DNA of 64,000 nt from Mycobacterium sp. URHD0025. Lineage in GTDB: Bacteria; Actinomycetota; Actinomycetes; Mycobacteriales; Mycobacteriaceae. Made by a program: the position numbers and the translations under genes. The stretch covers positions 186,001 to 250,000 of the forward strand of contig NZ_AUEQ01000011.1 of NCBI RefSeq assembly GCF_000426065.1. Direction: 5' to 3'. The notes under the pieces are model-generated. The model was not told the origin of the DNA. It saw only the letters and a list, made by a program, of their open reading frames with translations, and ran no database searches. Each line of letters opens with the position of its first letter. Position 1 is the first letter of the stretch. This document shows positions 16,601 to 23,384 of the stretch, one piece after another.

Positions 16601-17633
16601 GCAAGCGGGCATACAGCGGCAGTACCTCGGTGTTCCGCAGATCCTTCAACGCCTCTGCCGTGTCACGGATTTCACGTTCACCCGATAGGAAGACCAGCAC
16701 GTCGCCGGGCGGTTCGGCTTCCAATTCACGGACCGCGTCGACGATCGCTTCCGTGGGGTCGCGTAGTTCAGTCCGCACGATCTCGTGATCGGGATCGTCG
16801 GGATCTTCGGTGTCGTCGTCTCCGCCGACAGTGACTTCCAGAGGCCGGTAACGGATCTCGACCGGGTAGGTCCGCCCCGACACTTCCACGATGGGGGCAT
16901 CATGGAAATGTTTCGCAAACCGCTCCGGCTCGATGGTTGCCGAGGTGACGATGACCTTGAGATCGGGGCGGCGCGGCAACAGTTCGCGCAGATAGCCGAG
17001 TAGGAAGTCGATGTTGAGGCTGCGCTCGTGCGCCTCGTCGAGGATCAGTGTGTCGTAGCGCAGCAGCCGGCGGTCCCTTTGAATCTCGGCGAGCAGAATG
17101 CCGTCGGTCATCAGCTTGATCAGGGTCGAATCGCTGGCCTGATCGGTGAAGCGCACCGTGTAACCGACGGCGTCGCCCAGCGGGGTGCCCAGTTCGTCGG
17201 CGATGCGCTGCGCGACGGTGCGCGCCGCGAGCCGGCGGGGCTGGGTGTGGCCGATGGTGCCACGGATTCCGCGACCGAGCTCCAGGCAGATCTTGGGCAG
17301 CTGCGTGGTCTTGCCCGAGCCCGTCGCGCCCGCGACCACCACCACCTGGTTCTCGTTGATGGCCTTGGCCAGCTCGTCGCGGTGCGCACTGACCGGCAGG
17401 TCGGGGTAGGTGATGGTCGGGACGGCGGCCTGGCGGGTGAGCACCAGGGCTTCGGCCTGAGAAATCTGGTGCCGAACCTGTTCGATGGCCTTCGCCTGAC
17501 CGTCGCCCCGCAGATTCTTGAGCCGTCGGCGCAGCCGGTCGGCGTCGCGGATCGTCAGGCCGTCGAGGCGCGCACGCAGCTCACGCAGGTCTTGACCGTC
17601 GGACACTGCAATAACGATAGGCGACGGCGCCAC
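13698..17633 (-). CDS. hrpA: ATP-dependent RNA helicase HrpA (DEAH box)
   Basis: 1311 residues, the usual length of bacterial HrpA. Motif I is GATGSGKTT at 102-110, motif II DEAH at 199-202, motif III is TSAT, and motif VI is QRAGRSGR. After the helicase core come the HA2/OB-fold domains and the long DUF3418 C-terminal region typical of HrpA (LTYRFEPGAADDGVTVHVPV and later the W-L-Q-like LRVSLWAQQLGTPRPVSEQRI end). HrpA proteins act on mRNA and stalled ribosomes. The first ATG may be preceded by weak signals; a start at the VSDGQDL region is possible. Convergent with the hydrolase gene, 13 bp between stops. Confidence 0.95.
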   Translation of the reverse strand: MAPSPIVIAVSDGQDLRELRARLDGLTIRDADRLRRRLKNLRGDGQAKAIEQVRHQISQAEALVLTRQAAVPTITYPDLPVSAHRDELAKAINENQVVVVAGATGSGKTTQLPKICLELGRGIRGTIGHTQPRRLAARTVAQRIADELGTPLGDAVGYTVRFTDQASDSTLIKLMTDGILLAEIQRDRRLLRYDTLILDEAHERSLNIDFLLGYLRELLPRRPDLKVIVTSATIEPERFAKHFHDAPIVEVSGRTYPVEIRYRPLEVTVGGDDDTEDPDDPDHEIVRTELRDPTEAIVDAVRELEAEPPGDVLVFLSGEREIRDTAEALKDLRNTEVLPLYARLPTAEQQKVFQPSHSGRRIVLATNVAETSLTVPGIRYVVDPGTARISRYSRRTKVQRLPIEPISQASAAQRAGRSGRTAPGVCIRLYSEEDFESRPRYTDPEILRTNLAAVILQMAALQLGDIADFPFLDPPDARSIRDGVQLLQELGAFDAAGDLTDVGRRLARLPLDPRVGRMILQADTEGCVREVLVLAAALSIPDPRERPSDKEEAARQKHARFADEHSDFISYLNLWNYLREQRNQLSGNAFRRMCREEYLHYLRIREWQDLTGQLRSIARDIGIQEGSGSQEPADPASIHAALTAGLLSHVGLREGETRDYQGARNSKFVLAPGSVLTRKPPRWIVVADLVETSRLFGRIAARVEPEAIERVAGHLVQRNYSEPHWEARRGEVVAYERVTLYGLPLVPRRKVGYAKIDPELSRELFIRHALVEGDWQTRHHFFRDNARLRAELEEIEERARRRDLLVGDDDIYVLYDARIPADVVSARHFDAWWKKQRHKTPDLLTFTRDDLLRSEDGADNPDTWKAGDLELPLTYRFEPGAADDGVTVHVPVGVLARLGGDGFAWQVPALREELVTALIKSLPKDLRRNFVPAPDTARTILNDIDPAAGSLLDEVQRELRRRSGILVPIDAFDLSKVPDHLRMTFAVESADGKEVARGKDIDALREELAVPVAQAVADALGGDLERTGLRAWPEDLDELPRTVENVSGGHTVRGYPAFVDAGNAVDIKVFANPAEQAAAMRPGLRRLLRLSAPSPVKAIERGLSTRTRLALNANPDGSLGALLEDCADAAVDVLVPKLVWTGSEFAAVVQRAGKELGTTTHAAVSRVEKVLAAAHEVGVALPDKPSAAQADAVADIRSQLDRLLPKGFVAMAGVARLNDLTRYVTAIARRLERLSQAPGADRERMARVHAVEDAYDDLLSALSPARAEDPKVRDIAWQIEELRVSLWAQQLGTPRPVSEQRIYKAIDAVTR

Positions 17634-17661
17634 CCGATTTTTCTTTGCCGAGCGTCACGCC

Positions 17662-18393
17662 ATGATGGACAGCATGGTCGACTTCGTGATCCCACCTCCA
17701 CCGCAGGCGTCACTCCCCGTGAGTAGCGGGCCCGGCCGATTCCCCGTGCGACGGGTGTTCTGCGTGGGGCGCAACTACGCGGCCCACGCGCGCGAAATGG
17801 GCAAGGATCCCGACCGGGAGCCGCCGTTCTTCTTCATGAAGCCCGCGGACGCCGTCATCGACGCCGCGGGTACGGTGCCCTACCCGTCGCTCACATCGTC
17901 GTTCCACCACGAGATCGAACTCGTGGTCGCACTCGGCGAGGGCGGCCGCGACGTGGCTCCGGCCGACGCGTTGAGCCTGGTCTGGGGCTACGGCGTCGGC
18001 GTGGATCTGACCCGCCGCGATCTGCAGGACGACGCCAAGAAGCTGAGCCGCCCGTGGGACTGGGCCAAGGGTTTCGACGCATCCGCACCGTGTACCCCCA
18101 TCCACCCGGTCGACGAAGTGGGCCATCCGACCAGCGGCGAGATCTGGCTGCGCGTCAACGACGAGCTCAAGCAGCACGGTGACCTCAAGGATCTGATCTG
18201 GTCGGTGCCGGAGGTCATCAGCGCGATCTCAACGGCGGTGGACCTCGCGCCCGGCGACCTGATCTACAGCGGAACCCCGGCCGGCGTCGGTCCGATGCGA
18301 CCCGGCGATGTGGTCTCCGGCGGTGTCACGGACGTCGCGGAGTTCACCTTTACGATCGGCCCAGCAGATCGGCAGCCTGCCGTACCTTCATAG
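17662..18393 (+). CDS. Fumarylacetoacetate hydrolase family protein
   Basis: 243 residues with the FAH C-terminal domain: FCVGRNYAAHAREM, FFFMKPADAVID, the metal-binding HHEIELVVALG, the GYGVGVDLTRRDLQ segment and the closing DLIYSGTPAGVGPMRPGD. The family contains fumarylpyruvate hydrolase, acylpyruvases and oxaloacetate decarboxylases, all using Mg2+ bound by acidic side chains. The substrate is not known, though the GRNYAAHA and DLTRRDLQ pattern is common in fumarylpyruvate hydrolases. Followed after 3 bp by the SnoaL-like gene and then an SDR, so the three form a likely operon. Confidence 0.88.
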   Translation: MMDSMVDFVIPPPPQASLPVSSGPGRFPVRRVFCVGRNYAAHAREMGKDPDREPPFFFMKPADAVIDAAGTVPYPSLTSSFHHEIELVVALGEGGRDVAPADALSLVWGYGVGVDLTRRDLQDDAKKLSRPWDWAKGFDASAPCTPIHPVDEVGHPTSGEIWLRVNDELKQHGDLKDLIWSVPEVISAISTAVDLAPGDLIYSGTPAGVGPMRPGDVVSGGVTDVAEFTFTIGPADRQPAVPS

Positions 18394-18396
18394 CGC

Positions 18397-18792
18397 ATGA
18401 CTGACCGTGGAGACATCACCGACGTCTTGCTGCGATATGCCACCGGCATCGACCGTCGGGACTGGCCGCTGTTTCGCACCGTGTTCACCGACGACTGCGT
18501 GCTGGACTACGGCGAGATCGGCGCTTGGAACGGCGTGGACGCGGTCACCGAGTTCATGGATCGATCCCACGCGATGGCCGGCCACACCATGCACCGGATG
18601 ACCAATCACGTCATCGCCATCGAAGGCGACACCGCGACAGCGCGCACCTATGTCGACGCGCTGATCATGGCCCAGGACAACAACTCCGGTGTCAACGCCG
18701 TTGGCTTCTACGACGACGAGCTGGTGCGGGCCGCCGGCGGTTGGCGTATCGCGCGTCGGCGCTTCACCCCCGTCCGAGTCACGGCCGTCTGA
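18397..18792 (+). CDS. SnoaL/NTF2-like small protein
   Basis: 131 residues of the nuclear transport factor 2 fold as seen in SnoaL_4-type proteins: an N-terminal helix pair (DVLLRYATGIDRRDWPLFRTVF), DDCVLDYGE, the THRMTNHVIAIEGDTA-like HRMTNHVIAIEG strand, and a final FTPVRV strand. These proteins bind or isomerise small hydrophobic molecules (steroid isomerase, scytalone dehydratase and polyketide cyclase relatives). It sits 3 bp after the FAH gene and 10 bp before the SDR gene, which argues for one catabolic operon. Confidence 0.8.
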   Translation: MTDRGDITDVLLRYATGIDRRDWPLFRTVFTDDCVLDYGEIGAWNGVDAVTEFMDRSHAMAGHTMHRMTNHVIAIEGDTATARTYVDALIMAQDNNSGVNAVGFYDDELVRAAGGWRIARRRFTPVRVTAV

Positions 18793-18802
18793 GGAGTCGT
18801 CG

Positions 18803-19621
18803 ATGGAGTTCAAGGACACGTACGGGCCGTGGGCACTGGTGGCCGGCGCCTCCGACGGGGTCGGCTCAGCAATGGCCGAGGAGTTGGCGCGTCGCGGTCT
18901 CAACGTGGTGCTGTTGGCCCGACGGCAGGAGGTTCTCGATGCCGTCGCCGCCACGATCCGGGAGCGGACCGGCGTGCAAACCCGCACGCTGGCAATCGAT
19001 CTGGCTGCGGCCCGGGCTGCCGACGACGTGATCTCAGCCACCTCGGATCTGGACATCGGCTTCCTGGTGTACTGCGCCGGGGCCGATCCCAACTTCACGC
19101 CGTTCCTGTCCAGTCCGCTCGAGGCCGCCGAATCGCTCGTGCAGCGCAACTGCATGGTGCCGATGCAGCTGTGCCACCACTACGCACAGCCGATGGTGGA
19201 GCGGGGCCGCGGCGGCATCGTCATCTTCGGGTCGGGTGCCGGATTCGCCGGTGGCCCGAACATGGTGGCCTACGGTGCGAGCAAGGCCTTCGACATGGTG
19301 TTCGCCGAGGCGCTGTGGACCGAGTTGCACGACAAGGGCATTGACGTGCTCGGCTTGATCCTCGGCAAGACCGACACCCCCGCCCTGCGCAAACTCGAGA
19401 ACGAACGCGGCCAGATCGACTCGCCGGATCAAACCCCGCCGGGTGCGGCTGCGGTCGATGACGTGGTCGCGACGGCATTCGCCCATCTCACCGAGGGCCC
19501 CACCTGCCTGGTGGGCCCAGAGATCCAAGCCGCCGCACAGTTGATGGCGTCGATGAGCCGCAATGACGCCGTGCGCTTCATCGCCCAAGCGGTCGGCACG
19601 GCGATGGGCGAGGGAAACTGA
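18803..19621 (+). CDS. Short-chain dehydrogenase/reductase
   Basis: 272 residues. The start at ATG 18803 has GAGGAG (18791-18796) at a spacing of 6. The Rossmann loop is AGASDGVG, the catalytic motif is YGASKAFD with the upstream serine in FGSGAGFAG, and the NAG position reads YCAGA. The protein fits the atypical SDRs next to SnoaL/FAH genes in actinobacteria. The last 50 residues (AFAHLTEGPTCLVGPEIQAAAQ and following) are important because a decayed second copy of the same stretch lies at 23235-23384, on the far side of the barstar/P450/ABC1/TetR block. Confidence 0.87.
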   Translation: MEFKDTYGPWALVAGASDGVGSAMAEELARRGLNVVLLARRQEVLDAVAATIRERTGVQTRTLAIDLAAARAADDVISATSDLDIGFLVYCAGADPNFTPFLSSPLEAAESLVQRNCMVPMQLCHHYAQPMVERGRGGIVIFGSGAGFAGGPNMVAYGASKAFDMVFAEALWTELHDKGIDVLGLILGKTDTPALRKLENERGQIDSPDQTPPGAAAVDDVVATAFAHLTEGPTCLVGPEIQAAAQLMASMSRNDAVRFIAQAVGTAMGEGN

Positions 19622-19628
19622 CTCGTCT

Positions 19629-19976
19629 ATGGACAAGACGATCTCAATTGACCTGAGTGGAACGAAGACAACCGAGCAACTACATGCCGTTTTGAAGAAG
19701 ACGTTCGGATTCCCGGATTTCTACGGCGGCAACTACCCCGCCTTGGTTGATTGCTGGTCGAGCCTGCGGTATCCCGACGACGGAATGAGCAGCGTTGTCC
19801 TCGACGGCTTGGAAGATCGCCTCGAGCTTCATGTCAAGAACTTGGCCTCGTGCCCGGAAAGTGTCGTGCGCACAGTTCTTTCGGCCGTCGAGGCAGTCAA
19901 CCACAGGGCCCGACTGAACAGCCTGGAAGAACTGATCGTGCTGGTTCTGAACGACCTCACGCATCGAGGCGGATAG
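19629..19976 (+). CDS. Barstar-like (barnase inhibitor) family protein
   Basis: 115 residues. The centre has the barstar hallmark LHAVLKKTFGFPDFYGGNYPALVDCW (residues about 18-43, given here only as recognised segments: FPDFYGGN, then ALVDCW), followed by a Glu/Leu-rich helix and a final strand ELIVLVLND. Barstars block a barnase-type ribonuclease by covering its active site. No ribonuclease gene is present on either side or anywhere in the window, so this is an orphan. It could be a resistance gene against toxins of other cells, or have taken on another role. It lies 7 bp after the SDR stop and overlaps the P450 gene end by 20 bp. Confidence 0.75.
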   Translation: MDKTISIDLSGTKTTEQLHAVLKKTFGFPDFYGGNYPALVDCWSSLRYPDDGMSSVVLDGLEDRLELHVKNLASCPESVVRTVLSAVEAVNHRARLNSLEELIVLVLNDLTHRGG

Positions 19977-21138
19977 GGACGGTCAACGGTCCGCGAATGG
20001 CCGGCGTGTCGCGCCACGCGGGCCTGCCGAAGAGCGTCGGGCGGCGTCGCAGAATGTGGCGAAGCGCGGTGGTTATTTCTAACCGGGCCAACGGAGTACC
20101 CAGGCAGTAATGGGCTCCGTGACCGAAGGTCAGCGGCGCCGGCCCGGGCCGACCGGGACGGAAGACTGCTGGATCGTCGTACACGGTGGAATCGCGGTTG
20201 GCAGCCGCTACACAGGCCAAGACGGTTTCGCCGCGACGAATGTCGACGCCCGCGACGGTCTGGTCAGCGGTGGCAGTGCGCCCCGCCGCTTGGACCGGGC
20301 TGTCGAGGCGCAGCAGCTCAGTGATCACTCCCGATTCTGCGGGGTCGATCCCTTCTGCCAGGCATGAGCCTTCTTCATCGGGGCTGAGTAGCCGGATGAG
20401 GCCGGAGCCGAGCAGGTTTGCGGTCGTTTCGTGCCCGGCGACCGCGATGAGGATGACGGTGATGACAACTTCGTCGAGTGTCAGACCAGGATCGGCGGCG
20501 ATATAGCTCAGCAGATCGTCGCGGGGATGGGCGCGCCGGTCAGCCGCGGCGGGCAGCATCTCGGTGAGCAACGCCGCGGCCGCCCCGAGACCGCGTTCGA
20601 GTTCTTCCTGATCCGTGAATCCGCCGAGGAGGCGAATGATGGCCGGCGAGTATTCCCGCAATGCCATGCACTGACTGGTGTCCAGCCCGAGCCACGCGCC
20701 GATGATCGCGATCGGCAATGGCAGGGCGATGTGCGCCATCGCGTCGAAGGTTTGATCACCTGGAAGCGCGGAAACAGTATCGTGACAGATGGATTCGATG
20801 CCCTCGCTGAGCCGGTTGATGAATGCGCGGCCGAACACGTCTCGCACTGCGCCCCGCAGCCGGTCATGGGCAGCGCCGTCGGTGAACAGCATGCTGGCTT
20901 CGACAAAAGTCGACGTGAAGAATTCCGCTGTGCCGGCGGCAGCCGTACTCGCGCGAGGGTCGCTCGTCCAGTGCTTTCCAGCGAGCACGTCGCGGGCGGC
21001 GTGATAGCCGAGGACCAGCCACGCCTGTGCCGCATCGTCCCAAACAACGGCACCGTCGCGACGCCGCGCGTCGTAGTACCGGTAAGGGTCGGCGGCATCC
21101 CAGGGAAGTCGTGGGGTCGTGAGGTCAGGGGTGGTCAT
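19957..21138 (-). CDS. Cytochrome P450
   Basis: 393 residues with all P450 signatures: I-helix AGHETT at 234-239, ExxR at 274-277 (ELLR), and the haem loop FGHGAHYCLG at 338-347 with Cys345 as ligand. The length and the DPR/HDRLR segments place it in the soluble bacterial class I type, which would need a ferredoxin and reductase from elsewhere. Its ATG at 21138 overlaps the end of the ABC1 kinase gene by 14 bp, so the two are transcribed and translated together. The substrate is unknown; the kinase partner suggests a lipid or quinone. Confidence 0.93.
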   Translation of the reverse strand: MTTPDLTTPRLPWDAADPYRYYDARRRDGAVVWDDAAQAWLVLGYHAARDVLAGKHWTSDPRASTAAAGTAEFFTSTFVEASMLFTDGAAHDRLRGAVRDVFGRAFINRLSEGIESICHDTVSALPGDQTFDAMAHIALPLPIAIIGAWLGLDTSQCMALREYSPAIIRLLGGFTDQEELERGLGAAAALLTEMLPAAADRRAHPRDDLLSYIAADPGLTLDEVVITVILIAVAGHETTANLLGSGLIRLLSPDEEGSCLAEGIDPAESGVITELLRLDSPVQAAGRTATADQTVAGVDIRRGETVLACVAAANRDSTVYDDPAVFRPGRPGPAPLTFGHGAHYCLGTPLARLEITTALRHILRRRPTLFGRPAWRDTPAIRGPLTVPIRLDA

Positions 21139-22525
21139 GGTGATCCAATCCGCAAGGCAATCCGCGTTCCCGAACCCACGCGTGGTGCAGCTTCCCGAGT
21201 TCCGTTGCGGGCGCGGTTATTCCGGACAGGTCTTCGAGGATGGACCGCACGGGAACGGTGGCCCGCAGTCCTGCGGCAATGTGATCGAAGGCGATCTGGA
21301 GCCGGGGCAGGAACACAAACTCACGGGTCACCGTCATGTGCGTGGAGTTCGGGTCGCCGAGGTAGGCGCGGAGGCTTCGCGCCATGTGCTCAGGCGTGTA
21401 GGTCACAGGTTGCGGCTGGGTGGTCGCGTGTGTCATGTCCGAAACGATGCGACGCAGGTCCTCGTGACTCAGCGATGACTCAGCCGATATCAGCCCCATC
21501 TGAAGCATCAGGTCGCGACATTCGTCGTAGCGACCCTCCATTCCCGCATGCATCAACGCGAGGAACAGCCAACGTGGCCGTTCGGCGAACGTCTGAACGC
21601 AGCCGAAGTCCAGGCAACCGACAGTGCCGTCCGGGTTGAAAAGAAAGTTGCCGGGATGTGGGTCAACCTGGACGAGATTGCCATGGCGGGACCCACTGTT
21701 GATGAATCGGAAGATCACCTCGGCCCACGTATTCCGTAGATCTTGATCGGCGTGTTGGGCTGCGGCCCAATCCATCCCATCGAGATAGGTCATGGTCAGC
21801 ACCCGCTCACTGGATGCTTCCGCGATGACCTCTGGAATTCGGATGAACGGGTGATCCCGCAGGAGGTCGGCGAATGCGGTGATCATCGCCGCTTCGTGCC
21901 GGTAGTCGACTTCCTCGCTGATCCGTGCGGTGATCTCGGCGGCCATCTCCCGGATGTCGACCGTTATCCCAGTGACGGCGGCACCGAGGCGCATGAAGGT
22001 GATCAGCAGCTCGGTGTTGGCCAGGTCATCTCGGATCGCCTGTGCCACACCGGGGTATTGAACCTTTACTGCTACCACGCGACCATCCCGCAACACAGCT
22101 CGGTGCACTTGCCCGACCGATGCGGCCGCGATCGGCTCATCGTCGAATTCAGTGAAACACTCGGTACCTGAGGCGAGTTCGTCGCGAAGAACGGCGTGTA
22201 CCAGGCCGGCAGGCATGGGCGGTGCATCGGCCCGCAGCCGAGCCAGCGCCTTCTGATACGGGGCGAACCCGGCGTTGCCGATCGCATCCGCTTCGACCAT
22301 CGACAGAATCTGGCCGGCCTTCATCAACGCGCCTTTGGAGTGGCCGAGCATCTCGACATAGCGCTCGGCGGTGCGCTCATGAAACCGCTGCACCGCACCG
22401 TCGTTCCCGGCCCGCTGCTGCAACCCCGCCACAAGACGCCCACCGGCAGCGCGAGCGGTGAACCCGGCCAGAGGCATGGTCCGCCGGAGCCGGCCCTGCG
22501 GTACGCGCTTGTCGTGTTCGGGCAT
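21125..22525 (-). CDS. ABC1/AarF (UbiB) family atypical kinase
   Basis: 466 residues from ATG 22525, with GGGAG upstream at a spacing of 7. UbiB hallmarks are present: the KxGQ motif in LMKAGQILSM, the Ala-rich loop in AAASVGQVHRA, the lysine of VAVKVQYPG, the glutamate of EEVDYRHEA, and the catalytic VDPHPGNFLF and LDFGCV segments. Family members support quinone synthesis and lipid homeostasis and usually carry out ATP hydrolysis and not protein phosphorylation. No C-terminal membrane helix is obvious. The following P450 gene overlaps this one, and a TetR gene is divergent. Confidence 0.9.
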   Translation of the reverse strand: MPEHDKRVPQGRLRRTMPLAGFTARAAGGRLVAGLQQRAGNDGAVQRFHERTAERYVEMLGHSKGALMKAGQILSMVEADAIGNAGFAPYQKALARLRADAPPMPAGLVHAVLRDELASGTECFTEFDDEPIAAASVGQVHRAVLRDGRVVAVKVQYPGVAQAIRDDLANTELLITFMRLGAAVTGITVDIREMAAEITARISEEVDYRHEAAMITAFADLLRDHPFIRIPEVIAEASSERVLTMTYLDGMDWAAAQHADQDLRNTWAEVIFRFINSGSRHGNLVQVDPHPGNFLFNPDGTVGCLDFGCVQTFAERPRWLFLALMHAGMEGRYDECRDLMLQMGLISAESSLSHEDLRRIVSDMTHATTQPQPVTYTPEHMARSLRAYLGDPNSTHMTVTREFVFLPRLQIAFDHIAAGLRATVPVRSILEDLSGITAPATELGKLHHAWVRERGLPCGLDHHDHP

Positions 22526-22578
22526 CGAATCGCTCCCACCGAGTTGGACTCGTAGTAAAGTGCATTCATACGCAGAGT

Positions 22579-22590
22579 AAGTGATCACTT
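22579..22590. promoter_or_regulatory. Palindromic operator between ABC1 kinase and TetR genes
   Basis: AAGTGATCACTT is a perfect 12-bp palindrome in the 79-bp region between the divergent starts at 22525 and 22605. This is the usual position for a TetR operator controlling both directions. It overlaps the DNA just before the AGGAGG of the TetR gene (22593-22598). Confidence 0.55.
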
Positions 22591-22604
22591 GCAGGAGGTC
22601 AACG

Positions 22605-23201
22605 ATGGCGGCCGGATCCACCCGGGAGCGACTGGTCACCGAGGCGATGAAGCTGTTCAGCGACAGGGGCTTCGAAGCCACGAGCGTGTCCCAGATCGAA
22701 GCCGCAGCGGGCCTGTCCGCCGGATCGGGGGCCCTGTACCGGCATTTCAAATCCAAGGACGCGCTCCTATCAGCCGGTATCGACCGCCAACTGGACCGAC
22801 GCTCAGCCATGCAGGACATCCGCGCACTCTTCGCCGGACTCGGGGATCTACACAGCGAACTGACCGTGCTGGGTCGCTACGTGCTCACGGTCATCGACCA
22901 GGAAAGCGAACTGCTCCAGATCGCCGCCCGCACGCCCGCAGGATTGTCCGACCGCCTCGATACCGCTTACGCTGCGCTCGTCGACGGGCTGTGCGAAGAA
23001 CTGAATGGATGGATCAGCGTCTGGGCGCCGGACAAGTCGCCTGAACAGACGAGGGTTCTGGCGGCACTCGGGATCAACAGCCTGCTCGGAGAGCGCTTCT
23101 CCTCCAACCTATTCCGTCGTTCGACGGCGCCCTCGACCGATGACGAGTACCTGAAGGAGTGGACGGCCACCCTCGCAGCGCGCGTCCGATCGCTCGGCTG
23201 A
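22605..23201 (+). CDS. TetR-family transcriptional regulator
   Basis: 198 residues from ATG 22605, with AGGAGG six bases upstream. The N-terminal 50 residues are a TetR helix-turn-helix (STRERLVTEAMKLFSDRGF, SVSQIEAAAGLSAGSGALYRHFKSKDALL); the rest is a helical ligand-binding domain. It is divergent from the ABC1 kinase-P450 operon with a perfect palindrome between, so it probably represses that operon and itself. Confidence 0.88.
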   Translation: MAAGSTRERLVTEAMKLFSDRGFEATSVSQIEAAAGLSAGSGALYRHFKSKDALLSAGIDRQLDRRSAMQDIRALFAGLGDLHSELTVLGRYVLTVIDQESELLQIAARTPAGLSDRLDTAYAALVDGLCEELNGWISVWAPDKSPEQTRVLAALGINSLLGERFSSNLFRRSTAPSTDDEYLKEWTATLAARVRSLG

Positions 23202-23234
23202 CTGCCGGGACGAAGGCTTCGTAGGCGCGGGAAC

Positions 23235-23384
23235 GCCGTGGCGTTCGTCAATCTCACCGAGGACCCGACATGCGTGGTGAGCATAGGGATTCAGGCCGCG
23301 GCCCAGTTGACGGCTTCGGTGCTACGCAATGACGTGGTGCGGTTCATCGCACTGGTCGTCCCCGCAGGGACGGGTGATACCTAG
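23235..23384 (+). pseudogene. Decayed 3' end of a short-chain dehydrogenase gene
   Basis: Read in the frame of base 23235, this stretch encodes AFVNLTEDPTCVV, then IQAAAQL and RNDVVRFIA before a TAG stop. About 29 of 48 residues match the C-terminus of the SDR at 18803-19621 in the same order and orientation. There is no start codon, no Rossmann domain and no other SDR sequence upstream, so it is a remnant. It lies directly after the TetR gene; its TAG overlaps the stop of the DUF222 gene on the other strand (shared CTAG). Confidence 0.75.
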
